From: an uncultured Lachnospiraceae bacterium
GTDB lineage: Bacteria; Bacillota; Clostridia; Lachnospirales; Lachnospiraceae
DNA: 55,214 bases
Reading direction: 5' to 3'
Assembly (NCBI GenBank): GCA_947176505.1
Contig: CAMWQW010000024.1
Coordinates: 1 to 55,214, forward strand
Positions 7,920 through 16,065 of this stretch are shown piece by piece. Every line of letters begins with the position of its first letter. The stretch's first letter is position 1. Below the pieces are notes generated by a model. That model did not search any database. It had not been told where the DNA came from and saw only the letters and a list, made by a program, of their open reading frames with translations. The position numbers were made by a program, and so were the translations under genes.

Positions 7920-9821
7920 ATGCGTCCGCTTAGAGAAATCATCAGCCGGTATATGAGTTTAATTACTTGTGTGCTGGTAGCAATCATATTAATCATCATT
8001 GCATATATTCAGATAACAAACGAACAGAGACAGGCTTATGAAAGTGCCGTAAGAACTTTTCAGCAGATTGAGCAGCTCGTAGAGCAGAATCAGGAGGAGC
8101 TGGAGGAAATTCGTAAGGAATACAGCGAAACCTGCTTGCACAATGCGGAAACAATCGCATACATCATTCAGAGTGAGCCTTCTGTGCTGGAAAGTGTCGA
8201 AGAGCTAAAGACTATTGCACAATTTGTGGAAGTGGATGAAATTCACATTTTTGACGATACAGGGCGTATTTATGCCGGGACACATCCGGAATATTATGAT
8301 TTTACATTTGATTCCGGTGAACAGATGATGTTTTTTAAACCGATGCTTGAAGATAAGTCGGTGAAGCTTGTTCAGGAGATTACACCGAACACGGCGGAAG
8401 ATAAGATGATGCAGTATTCGGCACTCTGGAGCAATAATGGGAAATTCATTGTCCAAGTGGGCATGGAGCCGGTCAATGTCATGAAAGCGACACAGAAGAA
8501 TGAGTTGTCTTATTTGTTTTCGCTGCTTCGGGTGAGTCCGGATGCGCAATATTATGCAATTGATATAGAGAGTGGGAAGATTGTCGGCTCCACGGAAATG
8601 GAATGTGTGGGGAAGAACCTGACGGAAGTGGGGTTAAAACAAGAGCGGTTTACAGATTTGAATAAAGGATTTCATGCAGTTATCAATGGCAGAAGCTCCT
8701 ACTGTGTATTTGAAAAAGTTGGCACCGGCTATATAGGCAGAGTTATTTCAAGTAAGGAGTTGTATAGGCGAGTGTTATGGACAACAATCACTCTTGCGAT
8801 ATGTCTGATTGTGATAGCAGCTATTCTTGCACGAGCTGTAATAAGATATATGAATAAGTATGTAGTGGATGGTATCCACAGTGTGAATGCGAAGCTGCAT
8901 AGGATTGCGCAGGGAGATTTGGATGAGCTGATTGATATTCAAAGCAGCACGGAGTTTTCGGAGCTGAGCAGTTATATCAATATTATGAAAAACAGCCTTT
9001 TAGACAATAACAGGAAGATGTCCTATGTACTGAGCAAAACCAATATGTATATCGGCGTGTATGAATATAATGAATACATGAAAAGAGTTCGTTTTACAGA
9101 ATATATACCACGGATTCTGCAGCTTGGCGAAGAGGAAGCAAAGCTGCTGTCAGCAGATTACAAAGCATTCAAAGCATTTATTGATAAGCTGAGGGAGAAT
9201 CCTGTTCCGGATGAACCCGGCATATTCGAGATAGATGAACATTATGTTAAAATAGAAGAGATAGATGATAATAACGGAGTGTTCGGTGTTGTTATCGACA
9301 TGACAGACGAAGTGAGCAAACGCAAAAAAATAGAAGGTGAACGGGATATTGATCTGTTGACGGGGTTGTACAACAGACGTGGCATGGAGATAAAGCTGGA
9401 CGGACTATTCGGGGATGCGGAAGAAATTGCATATGGTGCGCTTGTCATGATAGATGCCGATAACCTGAAAGTCATCAACGATACTTACGGACATGAGGTG
9501 GGGGATATTTACTTGAAGAAGATTTCCGAATTAATTGCCGGATTAGATGCAGACAGGTCAGTGGCAGCCAGATGGGGCGGCGATGAATTTGTTCTATTTC
9601 TGTATCAATATGACGATGAAAAGGAATTGCTTGATACCCTGAACAGTCTGGACAGCATTCAGGAGAACAGTGTGACATCTCTTGACGATGATGTCCGCGT
9701 TTCACTCAGATTTTCCTTTGGTTATAGCCTGATAGGGGAGAGGGCGGATTACCAGAATCTGTTAAAAGAAGCGGACGAGAAGATGTATGAGAATAAGCGA
9801 AGGCGTAAGGAGAAAGGCTGA
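7920..9821 (+). CDS. Membrane diguanylate cyclase (sensor-HAMP-GGDEF)
   Basis: A 633-residue protein. It has a membrane segment at about 13-30, an extracytoplasmic sensor of roughly 250 residues (Cache-like, including SPDAQYYAIDIESGKIVG), a second membrane segment at about 283-304, a HAMP-like linker, a PAS-like section, and a C-terminal GGDEF domain. The active-site GGDEF is intact at 553-557 (RWGGDEFVLF), and DADNLKVINDTYGHEVGD is the typical metal-binding part, so c-di-GMP synthesis is expected. GAGGAG precedes the ATG by 6 bases. The HD-GYP protein encoded 3.7 kb downstream could degrade the same messenger. The methyltransferase gene follows after 7 bases and is probably cotranscribed. 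Confidence 0.92.
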   Translation: MRPLREIISRYMSLITCVLVAIILIIIAYIQITNEQRQAYESAVRTFQQIEQLVEQNQEELEEIRKEYSETCLHNAETIAYIIQSEPSVLESVEELKTIAQFVEVDEIHIFDDTGRIYAGTHPEYYDFTFDSGEQMMFFKPMLEDKSVKLVQEITPNTAEDKMMQYSALWSNNGKFIVQVGMEPVNVMKATQKNELSYLFSLLRVSPDAQYYAIDIESGKIVGSTEMECVGKNLTEVGLKQERFTDLNKGFHAVINGRSSYCVFEKVGTGYIGRVISSKELYRRVLWTTITLAICLIVIAAILARAVIRYMNKYVVDGIHSVNAKLHRIAQGDLDELIDIQSSTEFSELSSYINIMKNSLLDNNRKMSYVLSKTNMYIGVYEYNEYMKRVRFTEYIPRILQLGEEEAKLLSADYKAFKAFIDKLRENPVPDEPGIFEIDEHYVKIEEIDDNNGVFGVVIDMTDEVSKRKKIEGERDIDLLTGLYNRRGMEIKLDGLFGDAEEIAYGALVMIDADNLKVINDTYGHEVGDIYLKKISELIAGLDADRSVAARWGGDEFVLFLYQYDDEKELLDTLNSLDSIQENSVTSLDDDVRVSLRFSFGYSLIGERADYQNLLKEADEKMYENKRRRKEKG

Positions 9822-9828
9822 CAGAGAT

Positions 9829-10350
9829 ATGACAAACAGCTGCTTATATAAAAGCCCGATCGGGGTGTTGTGTATAGTGGAAGAGAACGGAAAGATTACG
9901 AAGCTCCATTTGCAGCGGGAAGAGGACTGCAATGGTACAGTACAAGAAGGCAAAAAGCTCGCAGCCGTACTCCGCGAGGCGTGCACACAACTCGATGAAT
10001 ATTTTCAAGGCAAAAGAAAACAATTTGAACTGCCCCTAAGTTACGCGGGAACAGATTTCCAACAGCGTGTGTGGGATGAACTGCAGAAAATTCCCTACGG
10101 TGAAACCAGAAGTTATGAGGAGATTGCCATGCAGGCAGGTAACTCCAAGGCACAGCGCGCAGTAGGGCAGGCGAATAATCGGAATCCCATCATGATTGTC
10201 ATTCCCTGTCACCGGGTGATACACAAGAGCGGAGATATCAGTGGATATGCCTGTGGTATAGAAGCGAAGAGATATCTGCTGGAACTGGAGAAGCGCTGCA
10301 TTGTGCGGTGCGCAGGATTGGCTACTATAATACCGTCAGGGCAGAACTAG
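9829..10350 (+). CDS. ogt: Methylated-DNA--protein-cysteine methyltransferase
   Basis: A 173-residue suicide DNA-repair protein that removes alkyl groups from O6-methylguanine. The active-site motif IPCHRVI is intact; the helix-turn-helix (YGETRSYEEIAMQAGN) and the asparagine hinge (RAVGQANNRNP) are in place. The start at 9829 aligns with the family N-terminus (CLYKSPIGVLCIVEENG). About 20 residues past the usual C-terminus (CAGLATIIPSGQN) look like a non-conserved extension. It lies 7 bases after the GGDEF gene and converges on the YolD-like gene with only 7 bases between stops. Confidence 0.93.
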   Translation: MTNSCLYKSPIGVLCIVEENGKITKLHLQREEDCNGTVQEGKKLAAVLREACTQLDEYFQGKRKQFELPLSYAGTDFQQRVWDELQKIPYGETRSYEEIAMQAGNSKAQRAVGQANNRNPIMIVIPCHRVIHKSGDISGYACGIEAKRYLLELEKRCIVRCAGLATIIPSGQN

Positions 10351-10357
10351 AAGCAAA

Positions 10358-10702
10358 TCAGATGTTATGATCCGGGAATGTAATCTCTAAAATATCTTCA
10401 TAATTGATTTTGGTATTTACGATCTGTAACAGCCGGCTGGTCTCGTCTATACGTGCGACCATGCCGGTTATTTTGATATATTCATCTTTATGAAAATAGA
10501 CTACACTAGCAAATTTTCCTTTTTGGAGCCGGTGCATCTGCCGGTCTAATTCTTCCGCCATCTCCTCGGACAGTTCTATTTTGGAAACGATGATTTTTTC
10601 CTTGGCGGCAAGCGCCTCCGGTAATCCCTTCAGCGCGGCGAAGGGCATGAACTGCTTGGCTCTTTCTTCGATGGGCATTTTATGTTTAGGTTTACTCGCC
10701 AC
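10358..10702 (-). CDS. YolD-like protein
   Basis: A protein of about 114 residues with the YolD-like pattern RAKQFMPFAALKGLPEAL ... VYFHKDEYIKITGMVARID. YolD-like proteins are commonly encoded next to UvrX/DinB-type Y-family polymerases, as here. The GTG at 10702 has GGAGG 7 bases upstream, overlapping the last codons of the polymerase gene by 11 bases; an ATG at 10717 would add five residues. Translational coupling and joint SOS control with the polymerase are likely. Confidence 0.82.
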   Translation of the reverse strand: MASKPKHKMPIEERAKQFMPFAALKGLPEALAAKEKIIVSKIELSEEMAEELDRQMHRLQKGKFASVVYFHKDEYIKITGMVARIDETSRLLQIVNTKINYEDILEITFPDHNI

Positions 10703-11957
10703 TTTTATGTCCTCCAATCTGGTGATTGCGCGCTCTTGTGGTAGCGCCCTCTTCGAAATTCATTCCTTTCAGGATGGCGTCTTTGCCGAATTTACTTTTG
10801 ATACTTAGGACGGCTTGCTGCATTTTGCGGCTGCGCTCCAGTTCTGCTGCGTCTACAAAGAAATGATACTGGTGATACTCTTCGGGCATGACGTTATTAC
10901 AGGTGATATTGACACGGTGTATTCCGTAGCCGGGATTGACAATCTGCTCATAGAGTTCTGTCACTGCAGGAATGAGTAGCAGGTCAGAATTAGTCTCCAC
11001 GGGAAGCGTAGCAGTGCCGTGAGCGGACGGGACATTCAGGCGGTTGGAGTAGCCGACATGGAGCGTCACGGATTTGGTAATCAGATTCTTATCGACCAGA
11101 TCAAGACAGAGCAGATCAGTCATTTCCTTTACGATTAATAATCCCTTGTCAAAAGTATAGTCACAGCCAAGAACCTGTCCGCTGCCGATGCAGTTGGAGT
11201 GGGACTTGTAGGACTTGATGTCTGTCATGGTGACAGGCTCCCGTCCCCATGCATGGTCTATGAGCAGTTCTGCATCCACACCAAAAAGACGATAAAGAAA
11301 ATCCTCATCAGCCTCGGCAATATCGCGCATGGTGCGGATGCCGTAAGGCTCCAGCCGCCTTGCAATGCCCGTTCCGATACGCCAGAAATCGGTGAGCGGT
11401 CTGTGATTCCACAGGCTTTGGCGGTAACTTTCCTCATTCAGTTCTCCGATAAAATCAGTGGCATGCTTGGCAGTGATATCCAAGGCTACCTTGGCAAGAT
11501 ACAGATTGGTTCCCACGCCGCAGGTGGCACGGATACCGGTGGTATGATAGACATCTTCCATAATCCGCTGTCCCAGTTCACGGGCAGACAGACGATATAA
11601 TTCCAGATAGTCGGTGACGTCCATGAAAGCTTCGTCAATTGAATAGGCATGGATATCTTCCTTGGCAATATATTTCAGGTAGACAGCATAGATATCCGCA
11701 GAAGTATCAATATATTTCTGCATCCGCGGCGGTGCGGTGATATATTTTACATGCTTCGGAATCTCGAAAATGCGGCAGCGGTTTTTAATACCCAAGGCTT
11801 TCATGGCAGGCGTGATGGCAAGGCAGATTGTCTTTTCGCTGCGTTCCGGATCGGCGACTACAAGCTTGGTAGTCATTGGGTCGAGCCCGCGCGCTACACA
11901 TTCCACAGAGGCGTAGAATGATTTCAAGTCAATACACAGATAGGTGCGCTGTTTCAT
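10692..11957 (-). CDS. Y-family DNA polymerase (UmuC/ImpB type)
   Basis: A 421-residue translesion polymerase. The catalytic N-terminus has CIDLKSFYASVECVARGLDP (first metal aspartate, tyrosine gate region) and YSIDEAFMDVTDYL (second acidic pair). Thumb and little-finger regions follow, including the helix-hairpin-helix-like TDFWRIGTGIARRLEPYGI. The ATG at 11957 follows AAAGGAG. A perfect LexA-type box overlaps the promoter, so DNA damage should induce it. It resembles the UvrX/YqjW group found with YolD-like partners. Confidence 0.92.
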   Translation of the reverse strand: MKQRTYLCIDLKSFYASVECVARGLDPMTTKLVVADPERSEKTICLAITPAMKALGIKNRCRIFEIPKHVKYITAPPRMQKYIDTSADIYAVYLKYIAKEDIHAYSIDEAFMDVTDYLELYRLSARELGQRIMEDVYHTTGIRATCGVGTNLYLAKVALDITAKHATDFIGELNEESYRQSLWNHRPLTDFWRIGTGIARRLEPYGIRTMRDIAEADEDFLYRLFGVDAELLIDHAWGREPVTMTDIKSYKSHSNCIGSGQVLGCDYTFDKGLLIVKEMTDLLCLDLVDKNLITKSVTLHVGYSNRLNVPSAHGTATLPVETNSDLLLIPAVTELYEQIVNPGYGIHRVNITCNNVMPEEYHQYHFFVDAAELERSRKMQQAVLSIKSKFGKDAILKGMNFEEGATTRARNHQIGGHKSGE

Positions 11958-11989
11958 GGGTTCAAACTCCTTTCGTTACGTATATGAAT

Positions 11990-12018
11990 ATTATAGAATG
12001 CGAACGTATGTTTGTAAA
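11990..12018 (-). promoter_or_regulatory. SOS promoter with LexA box
   Basis: On the minus strand TTTACA, a 17-base spacer and TATAAT form the promoter of the polymerase gene. The sequence CGAACGTATGTTTG at 12001-12014 matches the Gram-positive LexA consensus (CGAAC-N4-GTTYG) and overlaps the spacer and -35, which fits LexA repression. Confidence 0.82.
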
Positions 12019-12078
12019 TAGGGAAAATGTTGGAATGGAAAGGAAGAATTGAGAAGGTGACAAACGGACTGTATTTTG

Positions 12079-12107
12079 TTGACAAAATCGGAAACGGGAT
12101 ATAGAAT
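12079..12107 (+). promoter_or_regulatory. Sigma-A promoter of the antiporter gene
   Basis: TTGACA, 17-base spacer, TAGAAT; 53 bases before the antiporter start. It is divergent from the polymerase promoter, about 60 bases away. Confidence 0.6.
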
Positions 12108-12159
12108 AGCGTATAGAATTTTGGAAGATTCATATGTATCATGAAAGAAGGGAAAGAAA

Positions 12160-13347
12160 TTGGAGTCATATTTAGTATTCAGGGATTTGGCAATTATTAT
12201 CATTTTTGCAAAACTGTGCGGCATTATAGCCAGAAAATGCAAAGCACCGCAGGTGGTGGGAGAAATTATCGCAGGGCTTTTGATTGGACCGAGCATTTTA
12301 GGATGGGTGAACCAGTCAGATTTTCTTGCGCAGATGGCGGAAATCGGTGTTATATTACTGATGTTTTCCGCAGGACTTGAAACCGATCTGAAAGATTTGG
12401 TAAAAACGGGACCAATCGCTGTTTTAATTGCCTGTTCGGGCGTATTTATTCCGTTAGTTTGTGGGGCACTGCTCTATATGGGGTTTTACGGTGTTTCACC
12501 ATGGGGGTCGGAAGGCTTTTATAAGGCGGTATTTGTCGGTACGATTTTGACGGCTACCTCGGTAAGTATTACAGTAGAGTCGCTAAAGGAAATGGGAAAG
12601 ATAAAGGGGAAGGTCGGTACGACGATTTTGAGCGCGGCGATTATCGACGATGTGATCGGCATTATTGTGCTTACTTTTGTGATCGGCTTTAAGAATCCTG
12701 AATCAAAGCCGTCGGCAGTACTATTTAATACGGTAGGATTCTTTGTTTTCGCGATTGTGGTCGGGTTTATCAGCTTTAAAATTTTCAAGATGGTGGATAC
12801 CAAATACCCGCACACAAGGAGAATTCCTATTGCAGGATTGGCGCTTTGTCTTGCCATGGCATACATAGCAGAGAAATATTTTGGCATTGCAGATATCACA
12901 GGTGCCTATGTGGCGGGAATCATTCTCTGTTCGATTCGGGATTCCCAGTACATAGCAGAGAAAATGGATACCAATTCCTATATTATATTTGGTCCGATTT
13001 TCTTTGCCAGTATCGGTTTGAAGACAAATGTGGACAATATCAGTATGGGCATTTTGATTTTCTCCATTGCGTTTGTGTTTGTCGGCTTGTTGTCCAAAAT
13101 CATAGGATGTGGGCTGATGGCGCGTCTGTGTAAGTTCAGCACGCGGGATTCGCTGAAAATAGGAGTCGGTATGATGACGAGAGGCGAGGTGGCATTGATT
13201 GTATCGCAGAAGGGGCTTACGGCAGGTCTGCTCACGCCGGTGTACTTTACATCGGTCATTCTGTTAATTATTATTTCGTCCATTGCGACACCGATTATAT
13301 TGAAGGTATTGTATTCCAAAGATGAAGCTGAAAGCGCGGCAGCGTAA
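12160..13347 (+). CDS. CPA2-family cation:proton antiporter
   Basis: A 395-residue polytopic membrane protein with about 12 hydrophobic segments. Characteristic CPA2 features are APQVVGEIIAGLLIGPSILG near residue 30, LLMFSAGLETDL near 70, the ion-binding AAIIDDVIGI region near 160 (two aspartates), and GMMTRGEVALIV near 345. There is no C-terminal TrkA/RCK domain, so it is the short Na+/H+ or K+/H+ exchanger type. It starts at a TTG with a GAAGGGAAAG purine stretch upstream; no better start is in frame. Confidence 0.87.
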   Translation: MESYLVFRDLAIIIIFAKLCGIIARKCKAPQVVGEIIAGLLIGPSILGWVNQSDFLAQMAEIGVILLMFSAGLETDLKDLVKTGPIAVLIACSGVFIPLVCGALLYMGFYGVSPWGSEGFYKAVFVGTILTATSVSITVESLKEMGKIKGKVGTTILSAAIIDDVIGIIVLTFVIGFKNPESKPSAVLFNTVGFFVFAIVVGFISFKIFKMVDTKYPHTRRIPIAGLALCLAMAYIAEKYFGIADITGAYVAGIILCSIRDSQYIAEKMDTNSYIIFGPIFFASIGLKTNVDNISMGILIFSIAFVFVGLLSKIIGCGLMARLCKFSTRDSLKIGVGMMTRGEVALIVSQKGLTAGLLTPVYFTSVILLIIISSIATPIILKVLYSKDEAESAAA

Positions 13348-13384
13348 GAACACCGCAGTATGCGGTAGTTTCCGGCATAAGGAC

Positions 13385-13413
13385 AAAAGGGGCACGTTAT
13401 TCGTGTCCCTTTT
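13385..13413 (+). terminator. Intrinsic terminator after the antiporter
   Basis: AAAAGGGGCACG pairs with CGTGTCCCTTTT (one G-T pair) around a 5-base loop, ending in a T-rich run. Confidence 0.75.
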
Positions 13414-13564
13414 ATACGTTATAACAAAGCTAAAACTAAGAAATATTTCATAAAATGGAAAGAAATAGAGGACAAGACATAGAAAAAATGATAAAATATT
13501 TTAAACTGTTTCAAAAAGGAAAAAGGGGATTGCCAAGAGTATATGATGAAGGGAAAAACTACAG

Positions 13565-14836
13565 ATGAGTGTAATCAGCAGTAAAGATGTCAATGAAATT
13601 ATCAGAAAGACATTGGGTATCATCAACAATAAGATTATGAACCACGGAGAAATTACGGGTTATATTCTTTATAAGATGATGGAGTACGAGAATACCTACA
13701 CGGAGCAGCATTATACAGAGCAGGAACTGGTGGATTATACGATGCTTGGCATCCTGCACGATATTGGGCTTTACAAGGAGGATAACGTCAAGAATGTGTC
13801 TGATTTTGAGACCAAGAATTTGTGGCCTCATTCCATATACGGTTTTTTGTTTTTGAAATATCTTTCACCTATGGGAGATAAGGCGGAGATTGTGCTGTAT
13901 CACCATTTGGATTACAACAGGCATAATTTAATTCAGAGCCGGTATATGCATATTATTGATCTTTTGAATCTGGCAGATTCTATGGATACTTTTTTACATT
14001 TAAAAGATGAGAGTCTGGAGCCGGACTACTTTGCAAAGTACCGTGATATCAAATTTTCCGGTGCAGCGCTTGATCTTTTTCATAAAGCGCAGGATCGGTA
14101 TGGTATTACGGAGAATCTGATTAACGGTAAATACAGGGAAGAACTGGATGTGCTGCTCGCCAAGAGAGCTTTTTCTGAACAGTACAAGAGAGGTTTTCTG
14201 GAAATGCTCGTGTATACGATTGATTTCAGAAGCGAGCACACGGTGATACATACGCTGGCTACGGTGAACTTCGCGGAACAGCTCGGCAGACTGGCAAGAG
14301 TGTCGGGAAGAGACTTAAGAGACCTGCATTACGGTGCGTTGTTACATGACCTTGGTAAGATAGCGATTCCGCTCAATATATTGGAATCTACGGGGAGATT
14401 GAATGACGACGAGATGAAAATTATGAAGGCTCATGTGCGCATTACGGAGATGATTCTGGAGGGAGTCGTGGACGACGCGGTATTACAGATAGCAGTCAGG
14501 CACCATGAGAAGCTGGACGGAACAGGTTACCACAAAGGTCTCAAGGCGGAAGATTTATCGCTGACTCAGCAGATTATTGCGGTAGCGGATATCTTAAGTG
14601 CGTTGTACGGTAAGCGCAGTTATAAGGAGGCGTTCAGCAAAGAGAAGATACTGGACATCATGAAGGGGGACGCAGAGAGCGGTAAGATTAATAAAAATGT
14701 AGTGACCAGTCTGGAGAGGAACTACGATCGTATCATCAAAGAATTCGAGAAAGAGAAAGAGAATACAATCGGGTTATATCTTAAGATTAAAGAGCAGTAT
14801 GCGATTATCAGTGAGCGGTTTAAGATGTTTGATTAG
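13565..14836 (+). CDS. Two-HD-domain protein with HD-GYP phosphodiesterase domain
   Basis: A 423-residue cytoplasmic protein. An N-terminal HD-like region (LGILHDIGLYKEDN ... YHHLDYNRHN) precedes a C-terminal HD-GYP domain with HD at 261-262 (LLHDLGKIAIP) and the diagnostic HHEKLDGTGYH at 313-323. The canonical GYP is GYH here, which is a variant. HD-GYP enzymes hydrolyse cyclic di-GMP or related dinucleotides. No membrane segment is present. It could oppose the GGDEF protein encoded upstream. The ATG lacks a strong ribosome site. Confidence 0.85.
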   Translation: MSVISSKDVNEIIRKTLGIINNKIMNHGEITGYILYKMMEYENTYTEQHYTEQELVDYTMLGILHDIGLYKEDNVKNVSDFETKNLWPHSIYGFLFLKYLSPMGDKAEIVLYHHLDYNRHNLIQSRYMHIIDLLNLADSMDTFLHLKDESLEPDYFAKYRDIKFSGAALDLFHKAQDRYGITENLINGKYREELDVLLAKRAFSEQYKRGFLEMLVYTIDFRSEHTVIHTLATVNFAEQLGRLARVSGRDLRDLHYGALLHDLGKIAIPLNILESTGRLNDDEMKIMKAHVRITEMILEGVVDDAVLQIAVRHHEKLDGTGYHKGLKAEDLSLTQQIIAVADILSALYGKRSYKEAFSKEKILDIMKGDAESGKINKNVVTSLERNYDRIIKEFEKEKENTIGLYLKIKEQYAIISERFKMFD

Positions 14837-14881
14837 TGTGAGATGAAGTTCTAAGCCTCACGCATTGAAAGGAGAGAAAAT

Positions 14882-16000
14882 ATGGAGAAAGCAAACGTAT
14901 ATTTTACAACATTTAAAGCAACTGAACATGAGAATTTATTGCAGAAACTGCATCGTTTGATGAAGACGGCAGGATTTGAGAGCATTGATTTTACGGATAA
15001 GTATGCAGCAATTAAGATTCATTTCGGTGAGTACGGTAATCTGGCGTTTCTTCGTCCGAACTATGCAAGGGTGGTGGCTGACTATGTTAAGGAATTGGGA
15101 GGTAAACCTTATCTTACCGACTGTAATACGCTCTATGTAGGCAGCAGGAAGAATGCGCTGGACCATTTAGAGACAGCTTATGTGAATGGCTTTTCTCCAT
15201 ACCAGACGGGATGTCACGTTATCATCGGCGACGGCTTGAAGGGTACGGATGAAACATTGGTTCCTATCAATGGAGAATATGTCAAAGAGGCGAAAATTGG
15301 TCATGCCATCATGGATGCAGACATTTTCATTTCGCTGACGCATTTTAAAGGGCATGAGATGGCAGGGTTTGGCGGTACGCTCAAGAATATCGGTATGGGC
15401 TGCGGTTCCAGAGCAGGCAAGATGGAGCAGCACTGCGACGGTAAACCGAGCGTCGATGCTTCCGCATGTGTCGGCTGTGGCGCTTGCGATAGGATTTGTG
15501 CGCATGGCGCTCCGATGATTGCGAATGGAAAAGCACATATTGACCATAATAAATGTGTGGGCTGTGGACGTTGTCTGGCGGTATGTCCGAAAGATGCTAT
15601 TGCAGCAGATTTTACAGATTCTATTGCGGTACTCAATTATAAAATGGCGGAGTATAGTTTGGCAGTATGCAAAGACCGCCCGTGCTTCCATGTATCTTTG
15701 ATTTGCGATGTGTCACCTAACTGTGACTGCCATGCGGAAAATGATATTCCGATCATTCCGAACGTAGGTATGCTGGCATCTTTTGATCCCGTTGCGTTAG
15801 ATCAGGCGTGTGCAGATTTGTGTAATCAGATGACGCCGGTGGAGAGCAGTGTCTTGGGCGAGAATTTGAAAGAACACGGAAATGCTGAGGGACATGATCA
15901 TTTCCACATGACGCATCCCGATACGGAGTGGAAGAGCTGTATTGCCCATGCGGTAAAGATTGGACTCGGAACAGACCAGTATGAATTGATTACAATTTGA
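14882..16000 (+). CDS. DUF362 protein with two 4Fe-4S ferredoxin clusters
   Basis: A 372-residue protein. The DUF362 core (KIHFGEYGNLAFLRPNY ... DCNTLYVGSRKN) surrounds a bacterial ferredoxin insert with two CxxCxxCxxxC motifs: cysteines at about 196, 199, 202, 206 and at 225, 228, 231, 235. The C-terminal DVSPNCDCHAENDIPIIPNVG is part of the family pattern. Such proteins occur in strict anaerobes and probably act in electron transfer; the substrate is unknown. GAAAGGAGAG precedes the ATG. Confidence 0.88.
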   Translation: MEKANVYFTTFKATEHENLLQKLHRLMKTAGFESIDFTDKYAAIKIHFGEYGNLAFLRPNYARVVADYVKELGGKPYLTDCNTLYVGSRKNALDHLETAYVNGFSPYQTGCHVIIGDGLKGTDETLVPINGEYVKEAKIGHAIMDADIFISLTHFKGHEMAGFGGTLKNIGMGCGSRAGKMEQHCDGKPSVDASACVGCGACDRICAHGAPMIANGKAHIDHNKCVGCGRCLAVCPKDAIAADFTDSIAVLNYKMAEYSLAVCKDRPCFHVSLICDVSPNCDCHAENDIPIIPNVGMLASFDPVALDQACADLCNQMTPVESSVLGENLKEHGNAEGHDHFHMTHPDTEWKSCIAHAVKIGLGTDQYELITI

Positions 16001-16065
16001 TAATCGCATAAATTGTGTATAAGATTGCAAACAGTAAGTAAAAAGAAAGGCAGTGTTTATCCGTG

